Assembly: GCF_003284925.1 (NCBI RefSeq)
Contig: NZ_QMEX01000005.1
Coordinates: forward strand, 36,565-100,564
Direction: 5' to 3'
From: Mycolicibacter senuensis
GTDB taxonomy: Bacteria; Actinomycetota; Actinomycetes; Mycobacteriales; Mycobacteriaceae
DNA: 64,000 nt
Part shown: piece by piece, positions 1 to 8,387 of the stretch
Position numbering within the stretch: position 1 is the stretch's first letter
How the letters are laid out: each line of letters begins with the position of its first letter
Notes under the pieces: model-generated
Databases searched by the model: none
Told to the model about the DNA's origin: nothing
The model's input: only the letters and a program-made list of their open reading frames with translations
Translations under genes and position numbers: made by a program

Positions 1-1192
1 AGCCGCCCCGGAAGGCTTCCGCCGTCTTGGCCTCATCGTCGAGGTACCCGAGCATCAGATGTGGGCTGCGGTGGGCGATCTCACCCACCACGCCGGCGCC
101 GACCGGGGTGTCGTCCTCGTCGAGAATCACGGTCTCCACGTTGATCACCGGCCGTCCCGCCGCACCGGGGTGAGCGTCCTGTTCGTCCGGTCCGAGGGCC
201 GAGGCGAGCGGCGCCATCTCGGTCTGGCCGTAGAAGTTCCACAACCGCAGACCGGGCAGCCGATCGCGGATTTCGGCCAGGATCTCAACCGGCATGGCCG
301 ATGCGCCGTAGTAGCCCTTGCGCAGTGTGGACAGATCCACCTGGTCGAACAACGGTGAGCGCAGCAGCGAAATCCACACCGTGGGCGGCGCGAAATAACT
401 CGTGACACCGTACTTTTCAATGGCGCGCAGCACAGCCTCGGGTTCGGGACGCGGGAGGATGATGCTGGTGGCGCCGAGGTAGATATCGGTGATGAGGAAG
501 TTGTCGAGTTGCGCGCAGTGATAGAGCGGCAAGGAGTGGATCTCGATATCGGTGCTCTCCATCGACCCGGCGATGATCGAGCTGATGTAGTTGCCCATCA
601 GGCTTCGGGTGGAATGCATCGCGCCCTTCGGCCGCGACTCGGTCCCGCTGGTGTACATCAGCCGGATCAGTTGATCGTCGGCGACATACGGCTGCGGAGC
701 CTTTGAGGTGGTCTGCAGCCACTGCGCGAAGTCACTCCAACCCGACGGCAGGGTCTGGCCGGGGGGGACCAAGGCCGCGGTGGTACGCACAGACCGACTG
801 CCTTGCATCGCGGTCTGGGCCGTAGCAGCAAGATCGGCCTCGACGATGAATCCGCTGACCCCGCTGTGCTCGAGGATGAACGCGATCTCCTCGGCGGTCA
901 GCATGAAGTTGATCGGAACGAGCACCACCGCGGCCCGGGCGGTGGCGAAGGCCAGAACCGCGTACTGCCAGCAGTTGCGCGCCAGTACCGCGACACGGTC
1001 ACCGGGACCGAATCCACGGTCCTGCAACGCAGCTGCGGCGCGGTCGACAAGCTGCTCGAACTCGGCGAAGGTCAGCGACACCTCGCCGTCGATGAGCGCG
1101 ATCTTGTCCGGGTGCTTGCGGGCCGGGCGCCGCGGGATGTCGCCGAGCGCGTGGCTACGGGCCGCTGCGAGCACGGCATCCAGCTCCTTCAT
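1..1192 (-). CDS. Acyl-CoA synthetase (AMP-binding, FadD-type), 3' end cut by window edge
   Basis: ATP-dependent CoA ligase that activates a carboxylic acid. Reading from an ATG at 1192 gives about 397 continuous residues that leave the window before the C-terminal domain. The adenylate-forming P-loop motif TSGTESRPKG, the A5-type motif NFYGQTEM and a GYLDD segment are visible; the N-terminal part, with RNCWQYAVLAFATARAAVV, is typical of the family. The reading frame is unbroken across the visible part. It is divergent from the BVMO gene at 1312, with about 120 bp between them. The substrate cannot be told; a catabolic FadD is likely given the neighbours. Family assignment is firm, specific function is not. 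Confidence 0.85.
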   Translation of the reverse strand, partial: MKELDAVLAAARSHALGDIPRRPARKHPDKIALIDGEVSLTFAEFEQLVDRAAAALQDRGFGPGDRVAVLARNCWQYAVLAFATARAAVVLVPINFMLTAEEIAFILEHSGVSGFIVEADLAATAQTAMQGSRSVRTTAALVPPGQTLPSGWSDFAQWLQTTSKAPQPYVADDQLIRLMYTSGTESRPKGAMHSTRSLMGNYISSIIAGSMESTDIEIHSLPLYHCAQLDNFLITDIYLGATSIILPRPEPEAVLRAIEKYGVTSYFAPPTVWISLLRSPLFDQVDLSTLRKGYYGASAMPVEILAEIRDRLPGLRLWNFYGQTEMAPLASALGPDEQDAHPGAAGRPVINVETVILDEDDTPVGAGVVGEIAHRSPHLMLGYLDDEAKTAEAFRGG

Positions 1193-1311
1193 GCCCCGGA
1201 CTGTAGGCCCAACGGCCAATCCACACTCAAACAGCGTCCCGCTGAGTAGACACGAGCCGGGCACTTGGCCGCCGCCGATCGGATACTTGTCGTCACTACC
1301 AAGGAGGTTCG

Positions 1312-3231
1312 ATGACGACCGACGTGCCGGTGACGGCCGACCGCACGGGCCTGGATCCCGAGGAGCTGCGGGCCAATCTGCGTCAGGCCGACGCCGGCGT
1401 CCTGGTCGCTGTACTGGCGCAGCTGACCGGCGACCCTGCCGTCGTCGATCGGTTCGCGGACAAGATCTTCTTCGAGCCCGACCCGCCGGAGCAGGTTGGC
1501 CTCACCGATCCAGAAACCCGTGAACGGCTGGTGGACGCGGTGGCGGCCGCGCTCGGCGCACCGCGTCCACAGGCAGCGCCGCCGGTCGACGATCCCGGTC
1601 TGTTCGCCCGCATCGCCCCGCTTGCGCTCGGCACCCCGGTGGCCGAAGAGTACATCGGCCTGCTGCTCGAGCAGGGCGGGTTTCAGCCGTCACAGCCGGT
1701 GTTGCCGCGGACCGCCTCCCTGCCGAGCGGGTTCAAGGTGGTCATCATCGGCGCCGGTATCGCCGGGATGGCAGCGGCGCTGGAATGTTCCGCCGCCGGC
1801 ATCGACTACGAGATCATCGACCGCAACGATGAGGTGGGTGGCACCTGGTACACCACCGTGTATCCGGGCATCGGTGTCGACACCCCGTCCGCCTATTACT
1901 CGCTGTCGCGCGATATCAACGGCGACTGGTCGAGTTATTACCCGCAAGGCGCCGAATATCAGAAGTATCTGGAGTCGGTGGCCGACAAGAACAATCTGCG
2001 CGACCATACCCGGTTCTGCACCGAGGTCGAAGCCCTGTGGTGGGATGAAGACCGCCTGCAGTGGCAGATCCACGCCGTGGACGCCAACGGCACCCGCGAT
2101 CTCAGCTACGCCAACGTCGTCATCCCGGCTGCCGGCTACCTCAATCGCCCCCGGAGGCCGGACTTTCCCGGGCAGGACACCTTCGCCGGGGTGAGCATCC
2201 ACTCCGCTGAGTGGGATCGCGCCCTCGACCTGCGCGGCAAGAAGGTGGCGATCATCGGGGCCGGCTGTACCGCGGTCCAGATCGTGGACGCGTGTGTGGG
2301 CGACGTCGAGCATTTGACGGTGTTCCAGCGCCAGCCGCACTGGGTGGCGCCGCGCAAACGTTTGACCGACGATGTGCCCGAGCACCGCCGCTGGCTCAAC
2401 ACCCACATCCCGTTCTACGCCAATTGGAACCGGCTCAAGTCGTTCTGGGGCACCGCGGACAACAACTATCCGGTCATTGTGCGAGACCCGGAATGGGCTG
2501 CCGAGCACCTGTCGATCTCGCCGACCAACGACGTGCTGCTGCAGATGTGCCTGGATTACATCGACCGGGTGTTCGGGGCGGACTCTGAGCTGGCGAAGAA
2601 GGTCACCCCCGACTTCGCGCCGTACGGCAAGCGGATCATCCGAGACCCCGGCGGCTATTACGCGGCGCTGACCGAGCCCCACGTCGATGTCGAAGCCAGC
2701 GAACCCGCGCGGGTCAACGAGCATGGCATCGTCACGCAGGACGGTCGGCAGATCGACCTGGACGTCATCGTCTACGCCACCGGTTACTACCTGGATTTCT
2801 TGTCCACCGTGGATATCCGGGGCCGCGACGGACTCAAGCTCAGCGAGGTCTGGGGGGACAGCCCGAGCGCATACCGGGGCGGCATGGTGCCCGGATTCCC
2901 CAACCTGTTCATCTCCTCGGCGCCCAACTACAGCCCGGGCCATGGCGCCGGGCACAACTTCGGCGTCGAGGTGATGGTGCACTACGTGATGGAATGCCTG
3001 CAATTGATGGCGCTGCGCGATGCGTCGACCATCGAAGTCACGCCGGAGGCGTTCGAAGGTTACGTCCGCCAGATCGACGACGCGATGGAGCAAACCGTGT
3101 GGTGCCACACCCCCACCGCACACACCTACTATCGCTCCGGCGGCCGTATCGTCACCGCGTTTCCGTTTCGGCTGATCGACGTGTGGCGCAGTCACCGGGC
3201 CCCGGTCGAAGAGGATCTCAATCTCCGGTGA
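1312..3231 (+). CDS. Baeyer-Villiger monooxygenase, 4-hydroxyacetophenone monooxygenase type
   Basis: FAD- and NADPH-dependent flavoprotein that inserts one oxygen atom next to a ketone, giving an ester or lactone. The 639 residues carry a Rossmann motif GAGIAG (147-152), the BVMO fingerprint FAGVSIHSAEWD (291-302) and a second nucleotide fold GAGCTA (316-321). About 140 residues precede the FAD fold; such an N-terminal extension and a total near 640 residues are known for 4-hydroxyacetophenone monooxygenase, whereas cyclohexanone-type enzymes lack it. A strong ribosome binding site (AAGGAGG, 1302-1308) fixes the start. The stop overlaps the GTG of the next SDR gene, so the two are translationally coupled. 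The ketone substrate is unknown. Confidence 0.9.
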   Translation: MTTDVPVTADRTGLDPEELRANLRQADAGVLVAVLAQLTGDPAVVDRFADKIFFEPDPPEQVGLTDPETRERLVDAVAAALGAPRPQAAPPVDDPGLFARIAPLALGTPVAEEYIGLLLEQGGFQPSQPVLPRTASLPSGFKVVIIGAGIAGMAAALECSAAGIDYEIIDRNDEVGGTWYTTVYPGIGVDTPSAYYSLSRDINGDWSSYYPQGAEYQKYLESVADKNNLRDHTRFCTEVEALWWDEDRLQWQIHAVDANGTRDLSYANVVIPAAGYLNRPRRPDFPGQDTFAGVSIHSAEWDRALDLRGKKVAIIGAGCTAVQIVDACVGDVEHLTVFQRQPHWVAPRKRLTDDVPEHRRWLNTHIPFYANWNRLKSFWGTADNNYPVIVRDPEWAAEHLSISPTNDVLLQMCLDYIDRVFGADSELAKKVTPDFAPYGKRIIRDPGGYYAALTEPHVDVEASEPARVNEHGIVTQDGRQIDLDVIVYATGYYLDFLSTVDIRGRDGLKLSEVWGDSPSAYRGGMVPGFPNLFISSAPNYSPGHGAGHNFGVEVMVHYVMECLQLMALRDASTIEVTPEAFEGYVRQIDDAMEQTVWCHTPTAHTYYRSGGRIVTAFPFRLIDVWRSHRAPVEEDLNLR

Positions 3232-4115
3232 GCGGATTACTCAGCGGCAGAACCGCATTGGTGACCGGCAGCAGCCGCGGTATCGGCCGGGCGATTGCGC
3301 AGCGGTTGGCTGCCGAGGGCGCGACCGTGGCCGTCACGGCGCGTTCGCACCGGCCGTCGCCGTCGGTGCGCGCCGGGCGGACGACGGCGCTGCCCGGCAC
3401 CATCGCCGAGACCATCGGTTTGATCGAGGCCGCCGGCGGTTCGGCCTTCGGTATTGTCGCCGATCTAGAAGATGCCGGGCAGCGGGCCGAGCTGGTCGAC
3501 CAGGTGGTCGAGCGCACCGGGCGGCTCGACATCCTGGTGAACAACGCCGGATATGCCGATTACTCGATCGTCGAGAAGATGTCGATGGAAACCTTCGACC
3601 GCACCGTAGAACACTATGTACGTACACCTTTTGTGCTTATGCAGCAGGCGATTCCACACATGCGCCGACAAGGCGCGGGATGGATCGTGAACATCGGATC
3701 GGTCACCGGGCTGGCACCGGCACGGCCCTACCGTGAGTACAACAAGTCATCCGGGGACGTGGTCTACGCATCGATGAAGGCGGCGCTGCACCGACTCACC
3801 CTGGGAGTCGCGGCTGAACTGCTGGATTCCAACATCGCCGTGAACGTCGTGGGTCCCTCCAGCGCGGTACGCACACCCGGCGCGGACAGCCTGATACCCC
3901 AGGAGTTTCCGACCGAACCGGTGGAGTACCTCGCCGAGACCGTGCTGGCGATGTGTCACCTTCCGGCCGCCGAGCGCACCGGCCTGGTGGCCTTCAGCCT
4001 GCACTACCCGTGGTCACAGCAGCTGGCGGTGCACAGCCTCGACGGCACCGCCACGCTTCCACCCCTCCAGCCGCCGAAGGCCGCCAATCCGAACATTCTG
4101 CCCGCCGGACTCTGA
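3228..4115 (+). CDS. Short-chain dehydrogenase/reductase
   Basis: NAD(P)-dependent oxidoreductase of 295 residues. The cofactor motif TGSSRGIG lies at 13-20, NNAG at 105-108, the catalytic serine near 158 and the YxxxK pair at Y180/K184. The GTG start at 3228 overlaps the stop of the BVMO gene, which decides the start over upstream in-frame codons. A loop rich in Arg, Ser and Pro at 39-55 and a proline-rich C-terminal tail (LPPLQPPK) are unusual for a classical SDR. Coupling to the BVMO suggests that it makes the ketone substrate from an alcohol or reduces a product; this is inference from position only. Confidence 0.88.
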   Translation: MSGLLSGRTALVTGSSRGIGRAIAQRLAAEGATVAVTARSHRPSPSVRAGRTTALPGTIAETIGLIEAAGGSAFGIVADLEDAGQRAELVDQVVERTGRLDILVNNAGYADYSIVEKMSMETFDRTVEHYVRTPFVLMQQAIPHMRRQGAGWIVNIGSVTGLAPARPYREYNKSSGDVVYASMKAALHRLTLGVAAELLDSNIAVNVVGPSSAVRTPGADSLIPQEFPTEPVEYLAETVLAMCHLPAAERTGLVAFSLHYPWSQQLAVHSLDGTATLPPLQPPKAANPNILPAGL

Positions 4116-4130
4116 CGGGCCGGGCGCTCT

Positions 4131-4763
4131 TCAGCGGGACGGATGCAAGACGGGGCGCTCCAACGTGCAGAAGCTGTGGCAGATCCGGTCACGAACGATC
4201 ACGTCGGTGCTCTCGGGATCGAACCATCGATCCACCACCGCAAAGTGGATCGGGTGCATCAGGTACGGGCCCATCAGTCCGTCGACGTCGGTGAACTCCT
4301 GCTCGAAGACGTGCGTCCACGCCGTGGCACCCACCGGTTCGAGCACCCGGCTGAGCTGCCATGCGCGAATCGTGGTGACGTAGCGCGCCATTGACCTCAG
4401 CTCTGCTTCGAAACGTGCCGCGGTGTCCGGCCCCGTGTCGGGGTGCACCCGCAGCAGCAGTGTTCGATACACGGTTCCCGGGCTGCCCCCGCAGGTGGCG
4501 TCTCCCTGGTAGGTCGCTCCGTTGATCCGGGTGATCGCCGGATCGGCCAGTGTTCGGCTGAATCGTGGCTCGGCGATCCGCCAGTGTTCCTCTTCGGCGA
4601 AGCGCAGGTGCACCAGCACGTCCCCGCCGTTACGCGATCCGGGTTCGGTCGGTTGGACCGTCCAGCGCAGAGCCGCACTGTCGGCTGCCGCCGCGCGCAC
4701 GGCCGCAAGCACCCGCTCGTGATCCTGTGCCTCGACATCCAGGAGCCGGGTGACGTTAAACAT
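4131..4763 (-). CDS. Dimeric alpha-beta barrel (Dabb/EthD-like) protein of unknown function
   Basis: A 210-residue protein with no enzymatic motif I can name. The alternation of strands and helices (MFNVTRLLDVEA at the start, LLLRVHPDTGPDTAARFEAEL in the middle) resembles ferredoxin-like barrel domains of the Dabb or EthD families. The ATG at 4763 overlaps the last eight bases of the upstream gene (ATG TTT AA), so coupling favours it over the ATG at 4796. It ends 15 bp from the convergent SDR gene. Proteins of this type often accompany catabolic oxygenases, but no function is established here. Confidence 0.65.
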   Translation of the reverse strand: MFNVTRLLDVEAQDHERVLAAVRAAAADSAALRWTVQPTEPGSRNGGDVLVHLRFAEEEHWRIAEPRFSRTLADPAITRINGATYQGDATCGGSPGTVYRTLLLRVHPDTGPDTAARFEAELRSMARYVTTIRAWQLSRVLEPVGATAWTHVFEQEFTDVDGLMGPYLMHPIHFAVVDRWFDPESTDVIVRDRICHSFCTLERPVLHPSR

Positions 4764-5112
4764 CGGTCCCCTCCATAGCGCACAGTGCGTCGACATCGCC
4801 GGCGGCCGCTGCGACCGAGCGGGTCCGCTCCACCACCAACTCCTCGATCGACGACCACCATTGCCCCAAGGTGGGATCCGCCCGACCCCGCCAGGTCATC
4901 TGCCACCAGGCCAGCGGACTGCGCAGCGACCAGGTGATCGTGACCGTATTCGGCTGATCAACAAACCAGATCGGCGGACTGACCAGAACGTCGCGCAGCG
5001 TCATGCCGCGCTCGGTCGCGCCGGGCGCATATTCGGTGAGATAGCGGTCGACGAATCGGCGGGCCTGGCCCGGTTTGGTCAGTACCCGGTCGATGACGAA
5101 CACCTCGGCCAT
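4756..5112 (-). CDS. Small NIPSNAP-like/alpha-beta barrel protein, function unknown
   Basis: This 118-residue protein begins MAEVFVIDRVLTKPGQARRF, a pattern seen in NIPSNAP and related ferredoxin-fold barrels where a first strand is followed by an R-rich helix. Tryptophans cluster at 79-95 (SPLAWWQMTWRGR and QWWSS). It is the first gene of a two-gene leftward operon, and its stop lies inside the start of the next gene. Both products look like small barrel proteins and may interact. I do not recognise a specific function. Confidence 0.6.
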   Translation of the reverse strand: MAEVFVIDRVLTKPGQARRFVDRYLTEYAPGATERGMTLRDVLVSPPIWFVDQPNTVTITWSLRSPLAWWQMTWRGRADPTLGQWWSSIEELVVERTRSVAAAAGDVDALCAMEGTDV

Positions 5113-5214
5113 GCCGGCCAGGCTAAGGTCCGGCCGGTGTCGTGCGCGGTTGCAGTCCCGGACATCGGGAGACCACCGTTGACGGACACATCTTCAGGGG
5201 GCGACTGTTGCCTC

Positions 5215-6447
5215 ATGGCAGATCTCAACCCGAATCCGTTCGCTCCGGCCGAGCTGGGTCCGGTGCGACTGCGTAACCGGGTCATCAAGGCCGCGACGTC
5301 CGAGGGCCGTTCACCCGACGGGTTGGTGACAGACGACCTGATCGACTTTCACCTCCGGTTCGCCGAGGGCGGCGTCGGGATGACCACGGTGGCTTACTGC
5401 TGCGTGTCCCCACAAGGCGCGAGCGCACCCGGGCAGATCGTCATGGATTCGCGGGCCCTGCCGGGACTGCAGAAGCTGACCGCCGCGGTGCACGGCGCGG
5501 GTGCGGCCATTTCGGCGCAACTCGGCCACGCCGGTGTGGTGGCGCAGAAGAAGCTGACCGGCGTGACAGCGGTCGCGCCGAGCCGCTTTGTCAATCCCAC
5601 CTCGCTCGCGTATTGCCGTGAGATCCGCCGTGATGAGATCCGGGTCGTCATAGATCAATTCGCGGCCGCGGCGCAGGTGGCCGTCGACTCCGGATTCGAT
5701 GCGGTTGAGCTGCACTTCGGGCATCTGTACTTGCCGAGCTCCTTCTTGAGCCCATTGATCAACCGTCGCAAGGACGAGTACGGCGGAGACATCGACGGGC
5801 GATCGCGGTTGGTGCGGGAGATCGCAGAGCGAGTCCGCGATGTCGTGCAAGGGCAGATCGCGGTGATCGCGAAACTCGACATGGATGACGGGCTGCCGGG
5901 CAGCATCTGGATCGACGAGGCGCTGCGTACCGCCCAGCTGCTCGACACCGACGCGACCCTGGATGCCATCGAATTAACCCAGGGCTCGTCGGTCTTCAAA
6001 CCCATGTACCTGTTCCGGGGTGACGTGCCGGTACGCGAGTTCGCCCGGGTGATGCCGCCGGCGATGCGCCCCGGGGTCCGCATCATGGGGAAATGGGCGA
6101 TGGGTGCCTATCCGTACCAGGACCTCTACATGCTCTCGGCGGCGCGCCAGTTTGTTCCGGTGATGCGTAACACCAAGCTGATCCTGCTCGGCGGTATCAC
6201 CAACCGGCAGCACCTGGAAACCGGTATGCGGGAAGGATTCGACTTCATGGCCATGGGCCGGGCGCTGCTGCGCGAGCCGGATCTGGTCGCCAGGATGAGC
6301 GAAGACGCCGGGGTGCGCAGTCGCTGCACCCACTGCAACAAGTGCATGGTCACGGTCTTCGCGCGAACGCACTGCGTCCTCGACCCCGACCAGCGTTACG
6401 GAGCCGCCACGCCCGTTTCCTCGACGGCGCAGACGGTCACTTTTTGA
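5215..6447 (+). CDS. Old-yellow-enzyme-family FMN oxidoreductase with C-terminal cysteine cluster
   Basis: NAD(P)H:flavin oxidoreductase/NADH oxidase family TIM barrel, expected to reduce activated C=C bonds through FMN. The 410 residues show AQLGHAG (101-107) and the family signature HFGHLYLPSSFLSP (167-180) followed by a YGG turn. Near the C-terminus C371, C374, C377 and C387 form a CX2CX2CX9C cluster like the 4Fe-4S site of 2,4-dienoyl-CoA reductases, but the FAD/NAD domain that normally follows is absent. The ATG at 5215 begins the conserved N-terminus (MADLNPNPFAPAEL); the longer upstream reading frame overlaps the divergent gene. It converges on the hydrolase gene, with the two 3' ends overlapping. 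Confidence 0.85.
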   Translation: MADLNPNPFAPAELGPVRLRNRVIKAATSEGRSPDGLVTDDLIDFHLRFAEGGVGMTTVAYCCVSPQGASAPGQIVMDSRALPGLQKLTAAVHGAGAAISAQLGHAGVVAQKKLTGVTAVAPSRFVNPTSLAYCREIRRDEIRVVIDQFAAAAQVAVDSGFDAVELHFGHLYLPSSFLSPLINRRKDEYGGDIDGRSRLVREIAERVRDVVQGQIAVIAKLDMDDGLPGSIWIDEALRTAQLLDTDATLDAIELTQGSSVFKPMYLFRGDVPVREFARVMPPAMRPGVRIMGKWAMGAYPYQDLYMLSAARQFVPVMRNTKLILLGGITNRQHLETGMREGFDFMAMGRALLREPDLVARMSEDAGVRSRCTHCNKCMVTVFARTHCVLDPDQRYGAATPVSSTAQTVTF

Positions 6448-7384
6448 CGGGCCGGGGCACGAGACCAGTGAGGTACGCACACGCCTGTTTACGTGCCCGC
6501 TCGCAGATGTCGAGGCTGGGCATCGTCATAAATCCGTGGACGGCACCCTCAAAGTAGCGCTGCACCGTGGGCACACCCGCACTCCGTAGCGCCTCGATGT
6601 AGGCGAGCCCCTCATCGCGCAACGGGTCATGACCGGCGATCACCGCGACCGTCGGTGGCAGTCCGGAGTGATCCGCGGCATGCAAGGGCGACGCATAAGG
6701 GTTGGTGCGGTCGGCAGCCTCGGGCACGTACTGATCCCAATACCACCGCAGCGCCGGCAGCGGGTTGTAGTAGCCACGGCCGAACTGGCGGTAGGACTGC
6801 GTATCGAAGTCGGCCGCGATAACCGGATACAACAGCAGCTGCGCGGCCAAACTCGGCCCCATCCGGTCCCGCGCCATCAATGCAGTGACGGCGGCAAGGT
6901 TACCGCCGGCGCTGTCGCCGCCGACGAGCAGAAGGTCCGGGTCACCTCCGAGTTCGGCGATGTGGTCCGCCGCCCAGCTGGTGACAGCGTAGGTGTCCTC
7001 CGCGGCAGCAGGCCAGCGCCCCTCCTCTGACGCGCGCCGGTAGTGCACTGAGACGACAACGGCGGGAAGACGATTCGCGAAATCGCGGCACAGGCCGTCG
7101 TGACTGTCCAGATCACAGAACACCCAGCCGCCGCCGTGCGCGTAGACCAGGGTGGGGACCGGCGTCTCATCGGCCGAGCGGGGACGGTAGATGCGGACCT
7201 GCACCGGTCCATCGGGGCCGGCGATTGTGCGGTCGTGCACCTGGGCCACGGGTTCGGGGTTCGCTGCGGGTGTGAAACGGGCGCGGATGGCGGCCCGGGC
7301 TTCGTCGCCCGTCATGGTGTGGACCGGTGGGAATCCGGCGTCCAGCACCTCGATGATGGCCGCGATCTGCGGATCCAGAATCAT
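6437..7384 (-). CDS. Alpha/beta hydrolase, hormone-sensitive-lipase (GDXG) family esterase
   Basis: A 315-residue carboxylesterase of the HSL family. It has the oxyanion motif HGGGW (83-87), nucleophile motif GDSAGG (156-161, Ser158), and the rest of the triad as D253 in HDPLRDEG and H283 in VHGF. No signal peptide is visible, so it should be cytosolic. The ATG at 7384 shares an ATGA overlap with the IclR gene stop, which places regulator and esterase in one transcript and decides the start. Its substrate may be an ester or lactone made by one of the nearby BVMOs; that is inference. Confidence 0.9.
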   Translation of the reverse strand: MILDPQIAAIIEVLDAGFPPVHTMTGDEARAAIRARFTPAANPEPVAQVHDRTIAGPDGPVQVRIYRPRSADETPVPTLVYAHGGGWVFCDLDSHDGLCRDFANRLPAVVVSVHYRRASEEGRWPAAAEDTYAVTSWAADHIAELGGDPDLLLVGGDSAGGNLAAVTALMARDRMGPSLAAQLLLYPVIAADFDTQSYRQFGRGYYNPLPALRWYWDQYVPEAADRTNPYASPLHAADHSGLPPTVAVIAGHDPLRDEGLAYIEALRSAGVPTVQRYFEGAVHGFMTMPSLDICERARKQACAYLTGLVPRPVKK

Positions 7385-8262
7385 GCGAGCTGCAGGCTCG
7401 CGTTGTGAACCGCTGGGCGCGCGGTCGGACCTCCGCGTAGCGGCCGCATCGGCTGCAGCGTCGGCGCAACGCGGATGGGTCCGCAGTCCACGGCCCGCCA
7501 GATGCCCATCGCGGCGATCCGCACCGGGGCGACCAGACGTTGGTCGAACATCATCCGGTTCATCGGACCACAGACGGAAATCGCTGCGACCGCTTCGCCC
7601 GGCTCGCCTATCGGTGCGGCAACGCAACCGAAGCCGGGCAGCGACTCCTCTCGGTCGAAGGCAATGCCGCGAGAGCGTACTTTCAGCAGTTCGTTACGCA
7701 GCTGAGCATGGGTGGAGATCGAGTACTTGGTCGGTCGCGGGAGCAGATCGCCGTCCAGCGCGTCCAACCCGTCCCCGTCGGCGAATGCCAACATCGCCTT
7801 GCCCAAGGCCGTACAGTGCGCCAACTGGCGACCGCCGACCCGGGAGGGCAGCGCCGCCGCCATCCGGTTACCGACCTTCTCCATGTACACGACATCGGGC
7901 CCGTCCAGGACGGCGAGGTGGACCACCAGGCCGGTCACCGCGTGCAGCTCGTGCAGCTTGGGGATGGCCGCTTTGTGCAAGCGATCCTGGTGCACGGCCA
8001 GCGAACCGAGTTCGACCAGCCGCATCCCCAGCTCGTAGTCGCGTCCACTGCGGCGTAGCCAGCGCAGCTGAACAAGGCGCTCGAGCATCCGGTGCGCAGA
8101 CGAACGCGGCAGGCCGGTCCGTCGCACGATCTGGGCCAATGTCAGGCGCCCGGGCCCGTCGAACGCGTCGAGCACCAGGGAGACCCGGTCGATGACGGCG
8201 CTGGGGGTTTCGGTTGCGGCCTTCTTGGGAGCGGTTGCGGGCAACGTGGCGGCGGGGGCCAT
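7381..8262 (-). CDS. IclR-family transcriptional regulator
   Basis: A 293-residue regulator with a winged helix-turn-helix at about 24-80 (LAQIVRRTGLPRSSAHRML is the recognition region) and an IclR effector-binding domain at about 95-255 (for example GRQLAHCTALGKAMLA). A good ribosome binding site (GGAGGAG, 8269-8275) precedes the ATG at 8262; the in-frame codons further upstream fall inside the operator. It is translationally coupled to the esterase gene. A perfect 13-bp inverted repeat sits just upstream, so autoregulation is likely. Members of this family often control aromatic or steroid breakdown; the inducer is unknown. Confidence 0.92.
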   Translation of the reverse strand: MAPAATLPATAPKKAATETPSAVIDRVSLVLDAFDGPGRLTLAQIVRRTGLPRSSAHRMLERLVQLRWLRRSGRDYELGMRLVELGSLAVHQDRLHKAAIPKLHELHAVTGLVVHLAVLDGPDVVYMEKVGNRMAAALPSRVGGRQLAHCTALGKAMLAFADGDGLDALDGDLLPRPTKYSISTHAQLRNELLKVRSRGIAFDREESLPGFGCVAAPIGEPGEAVAAISVCGPMNRMMFDQRLVAPVRIAAMGIWRAVDCGPIRVAPTLQPMRPLRGGPTARPAVHNASLQLA

Positions 8263-8284
8263 CGAGTTCTCCTCCGTATTATTA

Positions 8285-8315
8285 ATAGACATATGCCTAA
8301 TGGGCATATGTCTAT
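8285..8315. promoter_or_regulatory. Perfect 13-bp inverted repeat, probable IclR operator
   Basis: The arms ATAGACATATGCC and GGCATATGTCTAT are exact reverse complements separated by five bases (TAATG). The site lies 23 bp upstream of the IclR start codon in an AT-rich patch inside otherwise GC-rich DNA. Position and symmetry fit an operator bound by the adjacent regulator. Binding is inferred, not shown. Confidence 0.65.
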
Positions 8316-8387
8316 CACATGTGTGTGCCTGCTGTCACACCCATCGCCGGATTCGAATTGCGGCACAGCCGCGGCATGCACGCCTGA

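Noticed and set aside
1690..3195. 501-codon minus-strand frame opposite the BVMO
   Set aside because: Antisense shadow of a well-supported flavoprotein; no family features.
5156..5170. TCCCG-GACAT-CGGGA palindrome between divergent genes
   Set aside because: Five GC-rich base pairs are expected often by chance here.
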